NCBI GenBank assembly: GCA_016722285.1
Contig: JADKGI010000020.1
Span: 32,501 to 67,857 of the forward strand
Origin: Saprospiraceae bacterium
GTDB taxonomy: Bacteria > Bacteroidota > Bacteroidia > Chitinophagales > Saprospiraceae
Reading direction: 5' to 3'
DNA: 35,357 bases
Every line of letters starts with the position of its first letter. Within the stretch, counting starts at the first letter, position 1. The notes below the pieces were generated by a model. It saw nothing but the letters and a program-made list of their open reading frames with translations, was not told the DNA's origin and did not search any database. The position numbers and the translations under genes were made by a program. Positions 19,285 to 29,015 of the stretch are shown piece by piece.

Positions 19285-22200
19285 TTAATAATTCAAATTT
19301 GGTGCCAACCACCTTTCTATATCAAGAACGTCCATTTGTTTTCTTTTAGCATAATCCATGACCTGATCTTTTGTTATATTGCCCAATCCAAAATATTTAG
19401 CATCAGGATGCCCTATGTACCATCCACTTACTGAGGAAGCCGGATACATGGCCTTGCTCTCTGTGAGCAGAATCCCAGTGTTTTTCTCCACATCGAGTAA
19501 ATCCCAAAGGATGTCCTTTTCGGTGTGGTCCGGACAAGCCGGATAGCCGGGTGCAGGTCGGATACCCTGATATTTTTCTGAAATAAGGCTATCATTGTTT
19601 AGCGTTTCTTCAGGGGCATATCCCCAAATATCAATCCTGATTTTTTCGTGCACATATTCTGCGAATGCTTCGGCGAGCCTGTCTGCCAATGCTTTCATCA
19701 TGATCGCATTGTAATCATCGTGCTCTTTTTCGTAAAGCCTCACCCAGGGCTCTATACCTAATCCCGATGTCACGGCAAAAGCTCCGAAATAGTCTCTTTT
19801 ATTAAATTCCTCAGGCAAAACGAAGTCGGATAGACACATATAAGGAAGCCCAGGAGCTTTCTTTCTTTGCTGGCGCAAAAAGTGTACTTTAGCGGCACTT
19901 TCACTTCCTTTATTTTTATAAATCAATACATCATCCTGTACACTGTTAGCCTCAAATATACCACTGACTGCTTTCAGAGTAAGTCTTTTTTCTTTCACTA
20001 TCAATTCCAGCATTTCCAGTGCAGAATCATACAGCTTTTTAGCTTCTTCTCCTACAAAAGCGTCCCTGAAAATGACAGGATACTTACCTTTTAACTGCCA
20101 GCTACTAAAAAATGGAGTCCAGTCTATATATGGAATTAAATCTGAAACTTCAATATTATCCCATACTTTTATCCCTAATTGTTTAGGTTTTACCGGATTA
20201 TATTCGGTCCATCCAGGCTTAAATTTCAATTTTCTTGCTTCATCAATGGATATATAGTCTTTTTCAGACTCAGTGGAATTTCTCTTTACCCTGAGCTCAT
20301 TATATTCAGATTTAACTTTGCCGGTAAACTCAAGTGATGTATTGGCTTCTTTTGAAAGTAGTTGGCTTACTACGCCTACACTTCTGCTGGCATCCAGGAC
20401 GTAAACCACCGGCCCTTCATATTGGGGGTCAATTTTTAGAGCAGTATGGGTCTTTGAGGTAGTGGCACCTCCGATCAAGAGTGGTGTAGTAAATCCTTGT
20501 CTTTGCATTTCTTTTGCTACATGAACCATCTCATCCAATGACGGTGTAATAAGGCCACTCAAACCAATAATATTTACATCGAGCTCTTGCGCAGATTTCA
20601 GGATCTTATCCGCAGATACCATCACACCCAAATCTATAATCTCATAATTATTGCAGGCAAGCACTATACCGACTATGTTCTTGCCAATATCGTGTACATC
20701 ACCTTTTACAGTAGCCATTAATATTTTGCCTTTTGCAGATCCACCGGAAATGGCTTTTTCGGCATCAATATATGGAGTAAGATAGGCTACAGATTTTTTC
20801 ATCACGCGCGCACTCTTTACAACCTGAGGCAAAAACATTTTACCGGCCCCAAATAAATCTCCCACTATATTCATACCATCCATCAATGGACCCTCGATTA
20901 CCTGAAGGGATGTCGGGTATTTTTGACGTGCTTCTTCTGTATCCTCATCAATGAAGTCTGTAATACCTTTGACCAGTGCATGGGAAAGCCTTTGTTCGAC
21001 ACTGCTTTCACGCCACCTCAGATCTTTGACTATAACTTTTCCTCCACCGGCTACCCGTTCTGCATAATTGGTAAGTTCTTCAGTCGCCTTTTCGTTTTTG
21101 TTAAAAAGTACATCTTCCACAAGAGTCAACAGTTCTTTATCTACTTCTTCATACACTTCTATCATTCCGGCATTGACTATACCCATATCCATACCTGATT
21201 TAATAGCGTGGTATAGAAATGCTGAGTGCATTGCTTCACGTACCTTGTCATTGCCTCTGTAGGAAAATGAAATATTGCTGACCCCTCCGCTAACTTTTGC
21301 ACCAGGGCAGGCTTTTTTGATTTGTCTTGTGGCTTCTATATAATTGATAGCATAGTCATTATGCTCTTTTATTCCGGTAGCTATTGCGAAAATATTGGGG
21401 TCAAATATGATGTCTTCGGCAGGGAAGTGAATATCTTCAGTCAATATTTTATAAGCTCTTTTGCAGATTTCAACCTTGCGCGCTGTAGTATCTGCCTGAC
21501 CTTGCTCATCAAAAGCCATTACTACTGTGGCAGCACCGTATTTTCGTAATAGATTTGCTTGCCTCCTGAATTCAGTTTCTCCTTCTTTCATTGAGATGGA
21601 ATTGACTATGCACTTGCCCTGAACACACTTCAAACCCGCTTCAATGACTTCAAATTTTGAAGAGTCTATCATTACAGGCACTTTGGCAATATCTGGTTCA
21701 GACATCACAAGATGGAGAAATTTCTGCATAGCCTCCTTAGAATCCAGAAGCCCTTCATCCATATTTACATCTATGATTTGGGCCCCGCTCTCTACTTGTT
21801 GAAGCGCCACTGCCAATGCTTCATTGTATTTATTTTCTGCTATAAGTTTTGCAAATTTTCTGGAACCCGTTACATTAGTTCGCTCGCCGATGTTGATGAA
21901 ATTAAGATTTTCTCTGACTATCAATGGCTCAAGGCCAGCATAAGATGACATTTTTTTCTTTTCCGGAATCGATCTTGGCGTCATATCCTTTACAGCTTCG
22001 GCCATGGCTTTGATGTGATCCGGCGTTGTACCGCAGCAACCGCCAATGATATTTACCATTCCTGATGTTACAAATTCCCTGATATACTCTTTCATTTCTT
22101 CGGGACTCTGGTCATAACCTCCAAGTTCGTTAGGCAAACCTGCGTTTGGGTAGGCACTAATGAAACAATCAGCAATATTACTCAAATCCTCAAGGTGAGG

Positions 22201-22953
22201 TCGCAATTCTTTAGCACCAAGAGCACAATTGAGTCCGACGCTAAATAGATTGGCATGTGCCACCGAAATATAAAAAGCTTCTGCTGTCTGTCCGCTCAGG
22301 GTTCTTCCTGAAGCATCCGTGATTGTGCCCGAAACCATGACGGGGATGTCGGATTTTCTTTCTTCTTTGAGTAGCTGCACTGCAAAAAGTGCTGCCTTAC
22401 AGTTGAGTGTATCAAATACGGTTTCAATAAGTAATATGTCCACCCCTCCATCCATTAACCCTTTTGCTTGTTCCGTGTAATTTTCGACCAGATCATCAAA
22501 AGTGATGGCTCTGTAACCCGGATTATTGACATCAGGCGATATAGATGCCGTTTTATTGGTAGGGCCCATTGCTCCGGCAACAAATCTCGGCTGTATAGGA
22601 TTTAATTTAGTGAATTCTTCAGCCACCCGTCTGGCTATTTTAGCAGACTCAAAATTGATTTCATAGGTTATATCCTCCAGATGATAATCAGATTGTGAGA
22701 TCCGGGTTCCGTTAAATGTGTTTGTTTCTATGATATCAGCTCCGGCTTCCAGATAAGCCCTGTGTATCGCCTCAATTATATCCGGTCTTATTATAGATAA
22801 TAGATCATTATTGCCCTTCAGGTCAGAATGATGATCTTTAAATCTTTTGCCGCGATAATCTGCTTCTTCAAGTTTATATCTTTGAATCATTGTACCCATA
22901 GCCCCATCGAGTACCAGCACTTTGGACTTTGCTAATTCACTTATTCTCTTCAT
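19285..22953 (-). CDS. metH: Cobalamin-dependent methionine synthase
   Basis: A full-length 1222-residue cytosolic enzyme that methylates homocysteine using methyltetrahydrofolate via cobalamin. Homocysteine domain (1-325) with zinc ligands Cys243, Cys306 and Cys307 (GLNCALG, GGCCGTTP). Pterin-binding domain (about 345-620: NFINIGERTNVTGSRKF, DVNMDEG). Cap and B12-binding domain (about 640-880) with the cobalt-ligand His754 in GDVHDIG and GLSGLITPSLDEMV. AdoMet reactivation domain (about 900-1222) with RPAPGYPACPDHTEK. All domains are intact in one frame. There is no cobalamin riboswitch in the 54-bp leader. Upstream on the same strand is the RemB/Wzi-like gene. Confidence 0.97.
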   Translation of the reverse strand: MKRISELAKSKVLVLDGAMGTMIQRYKLEEADYRGKRFKDHHSDLKGNNDLLSIIRPDIIEAIHRAYLEAGADIIETNTFNGTRISQSDYHLEDITYEINFESAKIARRVAEEFTKLNPIQPRFVAGAMGPTNKTASISPDVNNPGYRAITFDDLVENYTEQAKGLMDGGVDILLIETVFDTLNCKAALFAVQLLKEERKSDIPVMVSGTITDASGRTLSGQTAEAFYISVAHANLFSVGLNCALGAKELRPHLEDLSNIADCFISAYPNAGLPNELGGYDQSPEEMKEYIREFVTSGMVNIIGGCCGTTPDHIKAMAEAVKDMTPRSIPEKKKMSSYAGLEPLIVRENLNFINIGERTNVTGSRKFAKLIAENKYNEALAVALQQVESGAQIIDVNMDEGLLDSKEAMQKFLHLVMSEPDIAKVPVMIDSSKFEVIEAGLKCVQGKCIVNSISMKEGETEFRRQANLLRKYGAATVVMAFDEQGQADTTARKVEICKRAYKILTEDIHFPAEDIIFDPNIFAIATGIKEHNDYAINYIEATRQIKKACPGAKVSGGVSNISFSYRGNDKVREAMHSAFLYHAIKSGMDMGIVNAGMIEVYEEVDKELLTLVEDVLFNKNEKATEELTNYAERVAGGGKVIVKDLRWRESSVEQRLSHALVKGITDFIDEDTEEARQKYPTSLQVIEGPLMDGMNIVGDLFGAGKMFLPQVVKSARVMKKSVAYLTPYIDAEKAISGGSAKGKILMATVKGDVHDIGKNIVGIVLACNNYEIIDLGVMVSADKILKSAQELDVNIIGLSGLITPSLDEMVHVAKEMQRQGFTTPLLIGGATTSKTHTALKIDPQYEGPVVYVLDASRSVGVVSQLLSKEANTSLEFTGKVKSEYNELRVKRNSTESEKDYISIDEARKLKFKPGWTEYNPVKPKQLGIKVWDNIEVSDLIPYIDWTPFFSSWQLKGKYPVIFRDAFVGEEAKKLYDSALEMLELIVKEKRLTLKAVSGIFEANSVQDDVLIYKNKGSESAAKVHFLRQQRKKAPGLPYMCLSDFVLPEEFNKRDYFGAFAVTSGLGIEPWVRLYEKEHDDYNAIMMKALADRLAEAFAEYVHEKIRIDIWGYAPEETLNNDSLISEKYQGIRPAPGYPACPDHTEKDILWDLLDVEKNTGILLTESKAMYPASSVSGWYIGHPDAKYFGLGNITKDQVMDYAKRKQMDVLDIERWLAPNLNY

Positions 22954-22961
22954 AATAGATG

Positions 22962-22969
22962 CAAAAATA
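22962..22969 (-). promoter_or_regulatory. Candidate -7 box of metH
   Basis: TATTTTTG on the minus strand fits TAnnTTTG and lies 8 bp upstream of the ATG, giving a very short leader. No TTG -33 is evident (TTTTCTG at the expected place), so confidence is low. metH might instead be read from the gene upstream. Confidence 0.33.
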
Positions 22970-23007
22970 CTTAAATGAACGATTATTCAGAAAAGTTATT
23001 TAAAAAA

Positions 23008-24780
23008 TCAGTAATCATATATAATATTAGAAATATTTACTCTTATGCCACCACCCAAATAATGTTGGTTTTTGGTCACATCTGACCTGGTTTGGCGCCA
23101 CATAGCTTGTACATCTATAAAGTAGTTTTGAAATAATTCATAAGTCATATCCAGATTAAATGCTGCAACTTTTGTCAGCAAACCCTGCCCAATCACATTG
23201 CCGTAGTCAAGTTCTCTGGTTTCAACGGGCAAAAGGATGTTTCCACCCCAGTTTTCTCCAGGTCTATCTTCACCATATTTTGTCAAAAGTACTTTTGACT
23301 GGATGTATATCCGGCTTTGAGGCTTGTATCTGATTATAAAAATCAGCTCATTAAAGTTTGCTCCAAGAGGATGCGCTAATGGTTGGTTGGAATGGCTGTA
23401 ATTGGCTACAGAATATGATGGTAATGAAGTCAATGTATCTCTGTGTGCATATGTATATGGACGGACGGAATTTATCTCAGCCTGAAAATCAAGGTGGTCA
23501 ACTCCTAAAGCATTAATATATTTAAACCCTAGCTGGCCACCGAATTTATTTCCCCACCAACCAGAGTGTTTTTTGACTTCGGATATTTTAAATTCATCCA
23601 TAATAAATTGTCCATAAAGTGACAACCCTTTTATTGGATTCCATTTCGTATTGAGGCCAAGGATGACATTGTCTGGACTGTCTAAGAAGTGTTCAACGGC
23701 ACGGTATAGAATTACCGGATTGAGATATTGGAACTCAAAGTGATTTTCTCTGGCAAATATAACGGTTTCAAATAGTCCGACTTCAAATTTTGAATTTGGC
23801 TTAAATGCAAGATAGTGATTTGCCATGTACTTTTTGGGCAATAATTTGTCATCCTTATTAAGAAGTGTGGTCGTGGGTGCCAGTTCAGCAAATAGATTTT
23901 GATATTGGAACTTCCATATTCTGGTATTGAACTTCAGGTATAGATAATTATGGCTATAGTCAGAAAGTAATAAGGACCTTACACCGTTGCCGATGAAATG
24001 ATTTCCATGTCCAAATTCAATATTTATACTTTTGACGGGATTAAAACCCACATATGCCCTTGCATTAAAAAAGTCATACCCTTTCAGGCTCTTAATTACA
24101 GATGATTCGTAATTTTTCCAGAATCCCTGACCTGGCAGTGTTCCGAATTTTTGAATCCGTGCGTCTGTATAGCTTAAATAGCTACGCTGATTTTCAAGTA
24201 ATTGTGTAAAAATATATACTTTGTTGTCAATATATGCTCTAATGTCAATCCCTCTTGTATTTTGAAATACCGTCCTGCTGTTATCATTTTCATTCAGATA
24301 AGTCAATTGAATCACCGGATTGATAAAAGCAGTGAAAGAAGGTGTTTTTAGTTCAATAAAATTGGCCTTTGATTTATAAAAATATTTTAACAAAGGCTTT
24401 TGGTTTTCAGCCCGTAATGTTTTTATGTCAATATACTTGTCATTTTCATTAATATTACTATGTTCAATCATGCTTGATAAACCAGTCATATTATTGTCGT
24501 TATCAACAAATTCTGAATTATCTCCGATTATATGTGCGATATCATATTCATCAGATTTAGAGAGATATTTACTTTTTGAAAGATGGCTTAAAAAAATGAT
24601 CAATTGTTTTCTGTTGTAGTTGTTTATGCCATTTACCACGGTTGTATCTGCCTTTTGTAATATTTCCATCCGGTCATAGGTATGATATGCCTGGTCACCT
24701 CTTATCATATATGGGGATTGTGCTGATGCCCCGATGATCAAACAGAATAAAAAGTAACAGATGATGTATCTAATTTTCAT
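23008..24780 (-). CDS. RemB/Wzi-like outer-membrane beta-barrel protein
   Basis: 590 residues with a signal peptide at 1-20 (GASA|Q). The C-terminal two-thirds (about 190-590) is rich in alternating aromatic and polar strands, ending with a barrel-type strand with a terminal aromatic (NISNIIYDY). The segment GHGNHFIGNGVRSLLLSDYS (about 257-276) is characteristic of the capsule-assembly Wzi family, which includes the gliding-related RemB in Flavobacterium. N-terminal residues 20-140 are probably periplasmic. The expected role is anchoring or organising surface polysaccharide or gliding adhesins. It is on the same strand as metH (54 bp gap) and the SLBB exporter. The exact function of this copy is inferred. 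Confidence 0.78.
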   Translation of the reverse strand: MKIRYIICYFLFCLIIGASAQSPYMIRGDQAYHTYDRMEILQKADTTVVNGINNYNRKQLIIFLSHLSKSKYLSKSDEYDIAHIIGDNSEFVDNDNNMTGLSSMIEHSNINENDKYIDIKTLRAENQKPLLKYFYKSKANFIELKTPSFTAFINPVIQLTYLNENDNSRTVFQNTRGIDIRAYIDNKVYIFTQLLENQRSYLSYTDARIQKFGTLPGQGFWKNYESSVIKSLKGYDFFNARAYVGFNPVKSINIEFGHGNHFIGNGVRSLLLSDYSHNYLYLKFNTRIWKFQYQNLFAELAPTTTLLNKDDKLLPKKYMANHYLAFKPNSKFEVGLFETVIFARENHFEFQYLNPVILYRAVEHFLDSPDNVILGLNTKWNPIKGLSLYGQFIMDEFKISEVKKHSGWWGNKFGGQLGFKYINALGVDHLDFQAEINSVRPYTYAHRDTLTSLPSYSVANYSHSNQPLAHPLGANFNELIFIIRYKPQSRIYIQSKVLLTKYGEDRPGENWGGNILLPVETRELDYGNVIGQGLLTKVAAFNLDMTYELFQNYFIDVQAMWRQTRSDVTKNQHYLGGGIRVNISNIIYDY

Positions 24781-25003
24781 AAAAATATGCGAATGTTTTA
24801 TTGGTAATAAGTTACTTTTCGAAGTGTAAAGATGGACTAAATTTCAAAATTATTGATGATATTGCTTGGCTAATAACGGAAATTGGCAGCCAATAATTCT
24901 TTACTGATATAAAATGTATCCGGGACTTATTTACTGTCGTAATTTATAAAGAATATAATTAGTCGATTTATCACTAACTTAGCGGTCCAAAATTTGTACA
25001 AGG

Positions 25004-25564
25004 GTGGAGAAAGTAAAGTTTTTATTTCAAAGTCTTAAAAACTTCCAGCAAATGGGCACGGTCATACGGAGTGGAGAATCCATGTGCCGTAAAATGACGC
25101 ATTTTATTAACCCAGCTAATGACCTGATAATCGTGGAATTAGGCGCAGGAGATGGTGTTATTACTAAGTTTATTTTGAATAGAATGTCAAAAGATGCGCA
25201 ACTTTTTGTCTTTGAAATCAATACAGAACTTTGCGACGTTATCGTAAAAATCAAGGATAATCGAATGATTCTCATCAATGATAGCGCAGAAAATATGATG
25301 TTTCACCTTACCAAATACGGTATTTCTGAAGTGGATACTATAATATCTGCAATTCCATTTTTAGTCCTCCCTGACGATCTCACGAAAAAAATTCTGGATA
25401 TCAGTAAATCGTTGTTAAAGACTGGAGGAACATATATACAGATGCATTATGTCAAGAACGTAAAAAAAATGTATAAAAATATTTTTGGAAATGTGCATAC
25501 CTATTTTGTTCCAGTGAATATTCCTCCCGGATATGTCTTCAGGTGTATTAAGGTAAGTGAATAG
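25004..25564 (+). CDS. SAM-dependent methyltransferase (phospholipid N-methyltransferase-like)
   Basis: A 186-residue class I methyltransferase. The SAM-binding motif I, IVELGAGDGVIT, lies at about 42-53, followed by an acidic strand end (LFVFEINTELC, about 71-81) and motif IV-like TIISAIPFLVLPDDL. The N-terminal QMGTVIRSGESMCRKM resembles the family that methylates phosphatidylethanolamine or, more distantly, rRNA adenines. The GTG start at 25004 is preferred over the ATG at 25052 because the preceding residues match the family's N-terminal helix. It appears to be a single gene. Its stop lies 9 bp before a mobile repeat, so any natural terminator may have been displaced. Confidence 0.75.
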   Translation: MEKVKFLFQSLKNFQQMGTVIRSGESMCRKMTHFINPANDLIIVELGAGDGVITKFILNRMSKDAQLFVFEINTELCDVIVKIKDNRMILINDSAENMMFHLTKYGISEVDTIISAIPFLVLPDDLTKKILDISKSLLKTGGTYIQMHYVKNVKKMYKNIFGNVHTYFVPVNIPPGYVFRCIKVSE

Positions 25565-25570
25565 TATGGT

Positions 25571-25981
25571 GTGTATAACAAATTGCACATTTTTAAAAAC
25601 AAGGATTTTCTTGGTTTTAGTTTCAAGGCAAAATTTACTAAGTTACTTGGCCTTTAATCAGTACAAAAGTCTGGCAATGTCGTTCAAGCCACGCTTTTGT
25701 CCCTTTCGGGTGCCTTCACTTGCTGCATTGTTGTGCATCACCTTTCAGGATCGTTCTGTTATACTTTTGCATTGACAAAAAAGTAAACAAAAGGCTAGTT
25801 CCGCTAAACCGCCTGCGCACCGGAACGGCCTCGCTCTTTGCATTCTACCTCCGATTTCGGAGTTCTTTTTTATAATTTAGATGGTTTTTCTTTTGGTAAT
25901 TTAATTATCTTTTTTAGAAGTTAATAAACTTAAGAAATAGAAGGATTTAATGTTTTACACTTTGTGCAATTTGTTATACAC
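25571..25981. mobile_element. 411-bp MITE-like repeat with perfect 19-bp inverted ends
   Basis: GTGTATAACAAATTGCACA (25571-25589) is exactly matched in reverse by TGTGCAATTTGTTATACAC (25963-25981). The interior has no convincing gene. It has a GC-richer core (about 25680-25870), unlike its AT-rich flanks, and a terminator-like hairpin CTCCGA-TT-TCGGAG (25849-25862) followed by TTCTTTTTT. Non-coding size, perfect inverted ends and different composition suit a non-autonomous transposable element or structured repeat. No target duplication directly flanks the 19-bp ends. This entry also describes the gene-free stretch between the methyltransferase and the IS element. Confidence 0.6.
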
Positions 25982-25985
25982 TTTT

Positions 25986-27460
25986 CAACCCCTTAAATAG
26001 CTGGACACAAATTTAACTAAAAAGTTTATAAATTTGTGAATATGGGAACACACAGGAAAACATGGAGTAAATCCGAAAAGTTAGCGGTCATTTCCAAGGC
26101 CAAGGCAGAAGGTGTATTAGAAGCATCTCGGAGATTATGAAGTATCCACCACAAGACAAGTGGCTGGATAAGGTAGAAAGTATTGGAGAGTCATCACTTG
26201 AAGGCTTACATGCCCCAGAGCTGAGACGGGAGAACAAGAAACTCATCGCTGAGAATAAACAGCCCAAGGAGATGAATGCGGATAAAGAATTGAAAATAAT
26301 GCTGATGGAGCGTCTATTAAAAAAAGTAACTACCATGGAAGAGAAGACAGTTGGCACGAGAATTTATAGAAGGAGACATCCGCAGGATACCGTATTAAGG
26401 CACTTGATGATACCAAGGAGTACCTATTATTACAAACCGCCACAAGGCATTAAGTCTAAAGGCAGGCCAGTAAGTAGTCATACGATGAAGAAAGATCAGA
26501 CTTGGGCGACCAATGAAGAAGTAATATCTGACATCAAGGAAATACTGAGTGAAGAATTTGTGGACTACGGTTATTTGAAGACGACACATGCCCTCAGACA
26601 ACAGTGTGGGTATATTATAAGTCCAAAGAAAGTATATCGGCTGATGGAAGAGAACAAATTACTTAATCACCCCACAAAGCCTAAATTAAGTAAGCGGCTT
26701 GGGTCAAAGAGTTAGTTCCAAAACCATTAGCACACTTTAGTTATCTTGAGTTTGACATCAAATACATATATATCAAAGGGAAGCGCAAGAATGCCCTGCT
26801 GATCACCGTCATAGATGTATATTCCAGATGGGTATTGGGTCAACATATCGCCTAGCAAGTAAACAAAGGTGACGAAGTCAAATTATTTGATAAGATATTT
26901 GGAGCATATTCTATGGCTGAGAATATTTATGTACGCAACGATAATGGGTCACAAATGGTGGCTCAAAAAGTGCAGAGTTATTTTAAGAGCAAGAAGGTCA
27001 TACAAGAGTTTACTAAGCCAGCAACGCCGGAACAAAATGCACATATAGAGTCATACCACAGCATCATAGAAAGGGTAATTTGTCAAAAATATGAGTTTGA
27101 CAATCTATTAGAAGCGGCAGATACGTTTACAAGATTTGTTAAATTTATAACTTCAGGCGCATACATTCAGGAATTGGGTATCTTAGCCCATACAATTATT
27201 TGTTGCAAAAAGGTACCGAGATAAAAGTGGATGTATCATTATTGGATGCCAACAACCTATCTAAACAAAAAGTAGCATGATAAGAGGTCAAAGCACTAAA
27301 GAGAACCAGATCAAAAAACGAAAGTGTTTTCCACAATTCAATGGTTCTAAATTTTCCCTTTCAGGAAATTTAGGAATGTTGAATTTGTTGAAAACGGATG
27401 TCAAAGAGCAATTGATTATTAATTATTTCATTAACAAGTTGTCCAATATTTAGGGGGTTG
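25986..27460. mobile_element. Degenerate IS3-family insertion sequence
   Basis: Imperfect terminal inverted repeats bound it. The left end CAACCCCTTAAATAGCTGGA (25987-26006) matches the complement of the right end (27440-27460, reading CAACCCCCTAAATATTGGAC). The interior encodes remnants of both IS3 transposase frames. About 1.47 kb is normal for the family. I cannot see a clear 3-4 bp target duplication. It adjoins the MITE-like repeat with only a few bases between. Confidence 0.75.
26042..27280 (+). pseudogene. IS3-family transposase OrfA/OrfB remnant
   Basis: OrfA begins MGTHRKTWSKSEKLAVISKA (helix-turn-helix type). The frame is lost near 26130, resumes as WLDKVESIGESSLEGLHAPE plus the leucine-zipper-like ENKKLIAENK, and ends in the OrfB N-terminus (YGYLKTTHALRQQCGY). 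After a stop at 26713 the integrase core continues in another frame: YLEFDIKYIYI (first Asp), ITVIDVYSRWVLG, an in-frame stop, VRNDNGSQM (second Asp), and EQNAHIESYHSIIER (Glu). The C-terminus (KGTEIKVDVSLLDANNLSKQ) is in a further frame, ending at 27280. Several frame breaks plus an internal stop show real decay, beyond the single-base errors seen elsewhere. All three DDE acidic residues are still recognisable. Confidence 0.85.
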
Positions 27461-27501
27461 GTACATACACACAATAGTATCTCATTTATAAATTATTATG
27501 T

Positions 27502-27537
27502 AAAAAAACCCTGCAATTATTACAATTACAAGGTTTT
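27502..27537 (-). terminator. Intrinsic terminator of RNase P RNA
   Basis: On the minus strand, AAAACCTTG (from 27529-27537) pairs with CAGGGTTTT (27505-27513), with one G-T pair, followed by a T-run (A-run 27502-27508 on the plus strand). It lies just beyond the 3' end of rnpB. Confidence 0.8.
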
Positions 27538-27543
27538 GTAAAA

Positions 27544-27913
27544 GATATACCTGTAAGCCGGATTCTGTAACACATCAAAATGATGTATTCTCTGTCATTT
27601 ATCTATGCTGCCTACCCCTTCTGACATGTCATGAGACAACCCATCCGGGTCAGATGTGCTTCCATCACAGAAGACCAGAATATACATGGCATTTCAACCC
27701 GCAAGGTTTATCCTGCTCATACATTGCTGCACAAACACGTGAGCTCTTACCTCACATTTTCACCCTTACCGGGAGTACGCTCCCGGCGGTTATTTTCTGT
27801 GACACTAAGCTGTAACATATGTTGAGTATGTTCCCACCCGTTAGGTGGTGCGGCACCCTACGTTGTCCGGACTTTCCTCTCAGGACTTCTCCCAAGCGAC
27901 AGAGCAGTATATC
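27544..27913 (-). ncRNA. rnpB: RNase P RNA, bacterial type A
   Basis: Ribozyme that removes tRNA 5' leaders. Read on the minus strand it has the universal 5' core GAGGAAAGTCCGGAC (near 27868-27882) and the 3' core ACAGAATCCGGCTTACAGG (near 27551-27569). The ends pair as helix P1, GATATAC (27907-27913) with GTATATC (27544-27550). Total length is about 370 nt, as expected. A -7 box lies just upstream and an intrinsic terminator just downstream. Small open frames over this stretch are not genes. Confidence 0.96.
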
Positions 27914-27918
27914 GGGAG

Positions 27919-27926
27919 CAAAGATA
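27919..27926 (-). promoter_or_regulatory. Candidate promoter of rnpB
   Basis: TATCTTTG on the minus strand fits TAnnTTTG and ends about 6 nt before the predicted 5' end of the RNA, the right distance. No clear TTG -33. The box lies in the short gap between the alkB-like stop (27946) and rnpB. Confidence 0.55.
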
Positions 27927-27945
27927 CCAAATTTTAGTGTAAAAT

Positions 27946-29012
27946 CTATGCTAAGAAGCTTCCATCAGCTCTGTTTCGGTATTTTTCGATCTCTTTGTGC
28001 ATGACTTTAAACCAAAGGGGTGGAAAAAATGAAAGGAGCACCATACCGGGATAGCCGGTAGGCATTTGAGGGCTTTCGTCAAAATGCCTGAGTATCTGGT
28101 ATTTTCTGTTAGCTAAGAAGTGGTGGTCCGAATGTCTGGATAGCTCCAATAGAAGTAATCTTCCTACGGGATGGTTCGAGTTCCAGGAATGTACAGGCAT
28201 GGTTCTTTCATACTTACCCTGAAACTCTTTTCGCCTGAGTCCATAATGCTCAATATAGTTTACAGTCTCCAATAGTGAAATACCAATGAATGCTGAAATT
28301 AAATAGAAGATCAAGACCACAAGACCAAATATCAGATAAATACCCAATATAAATGTAATCTGAATTATTTGAAATCTTAGCATTTCATTATGCCAGCTCC
28401 AAAATTGCCTGCCATCCTTTTTTAATTTCTCTCTCCTTCTAGCCGCCAGGCAGATATCCACCCATCTTTGACGGACCTAATCTGAAAAGTGTAGAGATTT
28501 TCTCCATACTTACCGGATGCCGGATCCAGATCAGTGGCAACATTTTTATGATGTCCCCGATTATGTTCAATAAAAAAGTGCATATATTGGGACGTGAGTA
28601 ATAACAATTTGCTCATCCATTGCTCATGCCAACTATTCCGATGGCCCAGTTCGTGTGCTGCATTTATTCCCAGTACACCACAAGAAATTCCAAAAGCTAT
28701 AGTCATTCCTGTTTTTTCAAAAAACATCAGGTTAGGGTTTCCTATCCTTGTCAGAAAATAAAAGAATGTGAAATATTGGATAGGAACCATTAAGTAAAGT
28801 AAAATATCATAGAACTTGTCTTTTTGGGCTATTGCTTCCTCAGCCTCACTCATATTTTTAAGGGACGGCTTCAAGTATAGTTCTAATAGTGGAATAAATA
28901 TAAATGTAAAAATAAGTGCAAAATAGCTCCACAGCCCTCCAAGCAAAATTGACAGCAAAACAACTCCAGGAATGGTAAGAACAAAAAGGTATTTGAACCC
29001 TCCGAATTTCAT
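27946..29012 (-). CDS. AlkB-type membrane di-iron hydroxylase (alkane 1-monooxygenase family), frameshifted
   Basis: About 355 residues after repair. An integral membrane non-haem di-iron enzyme, with four or more hydrophobic helices in the first 115 residues. Histidine motifs in order: HELGH (120-124), EHNRGHHKNVAT (149-160), then NYIEHYGL and HSDHH in the second fragment, the full set expected for iron binding in the AlkB family. The frame is lost at the T-run 28426-28428 (plus strand), one base short. Adding it joins AWRLEGER to KLKKDGRQFWSWHNEMLRF without loss. Members oxidise the end methyl group of alkanes or related lipids and need rubredoxin, which is not nearby, so the substrate is open. 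ATG at 29012. Confidence 0.85.
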
Positions 29013-29015
29013 AAT

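Noticed and set aside
22954..23007. Cobalamin or SAM riboswitch before metH
   Set aside because: The gap is only 54 bp and contains no B12-box or SAM-type core.
25571..25981. Integron attC site, suggested by GTATAAC/GTTATAC in the ends
   Set aside because: 411 bp is far too long for attC, and there is no integrase or cassette pattern.
27631..28004. Short plus-strand open frames
   Set aside because: They are antisense to RNase P RNA and the end of the AlkB-type gene; no protein similarity recognised.
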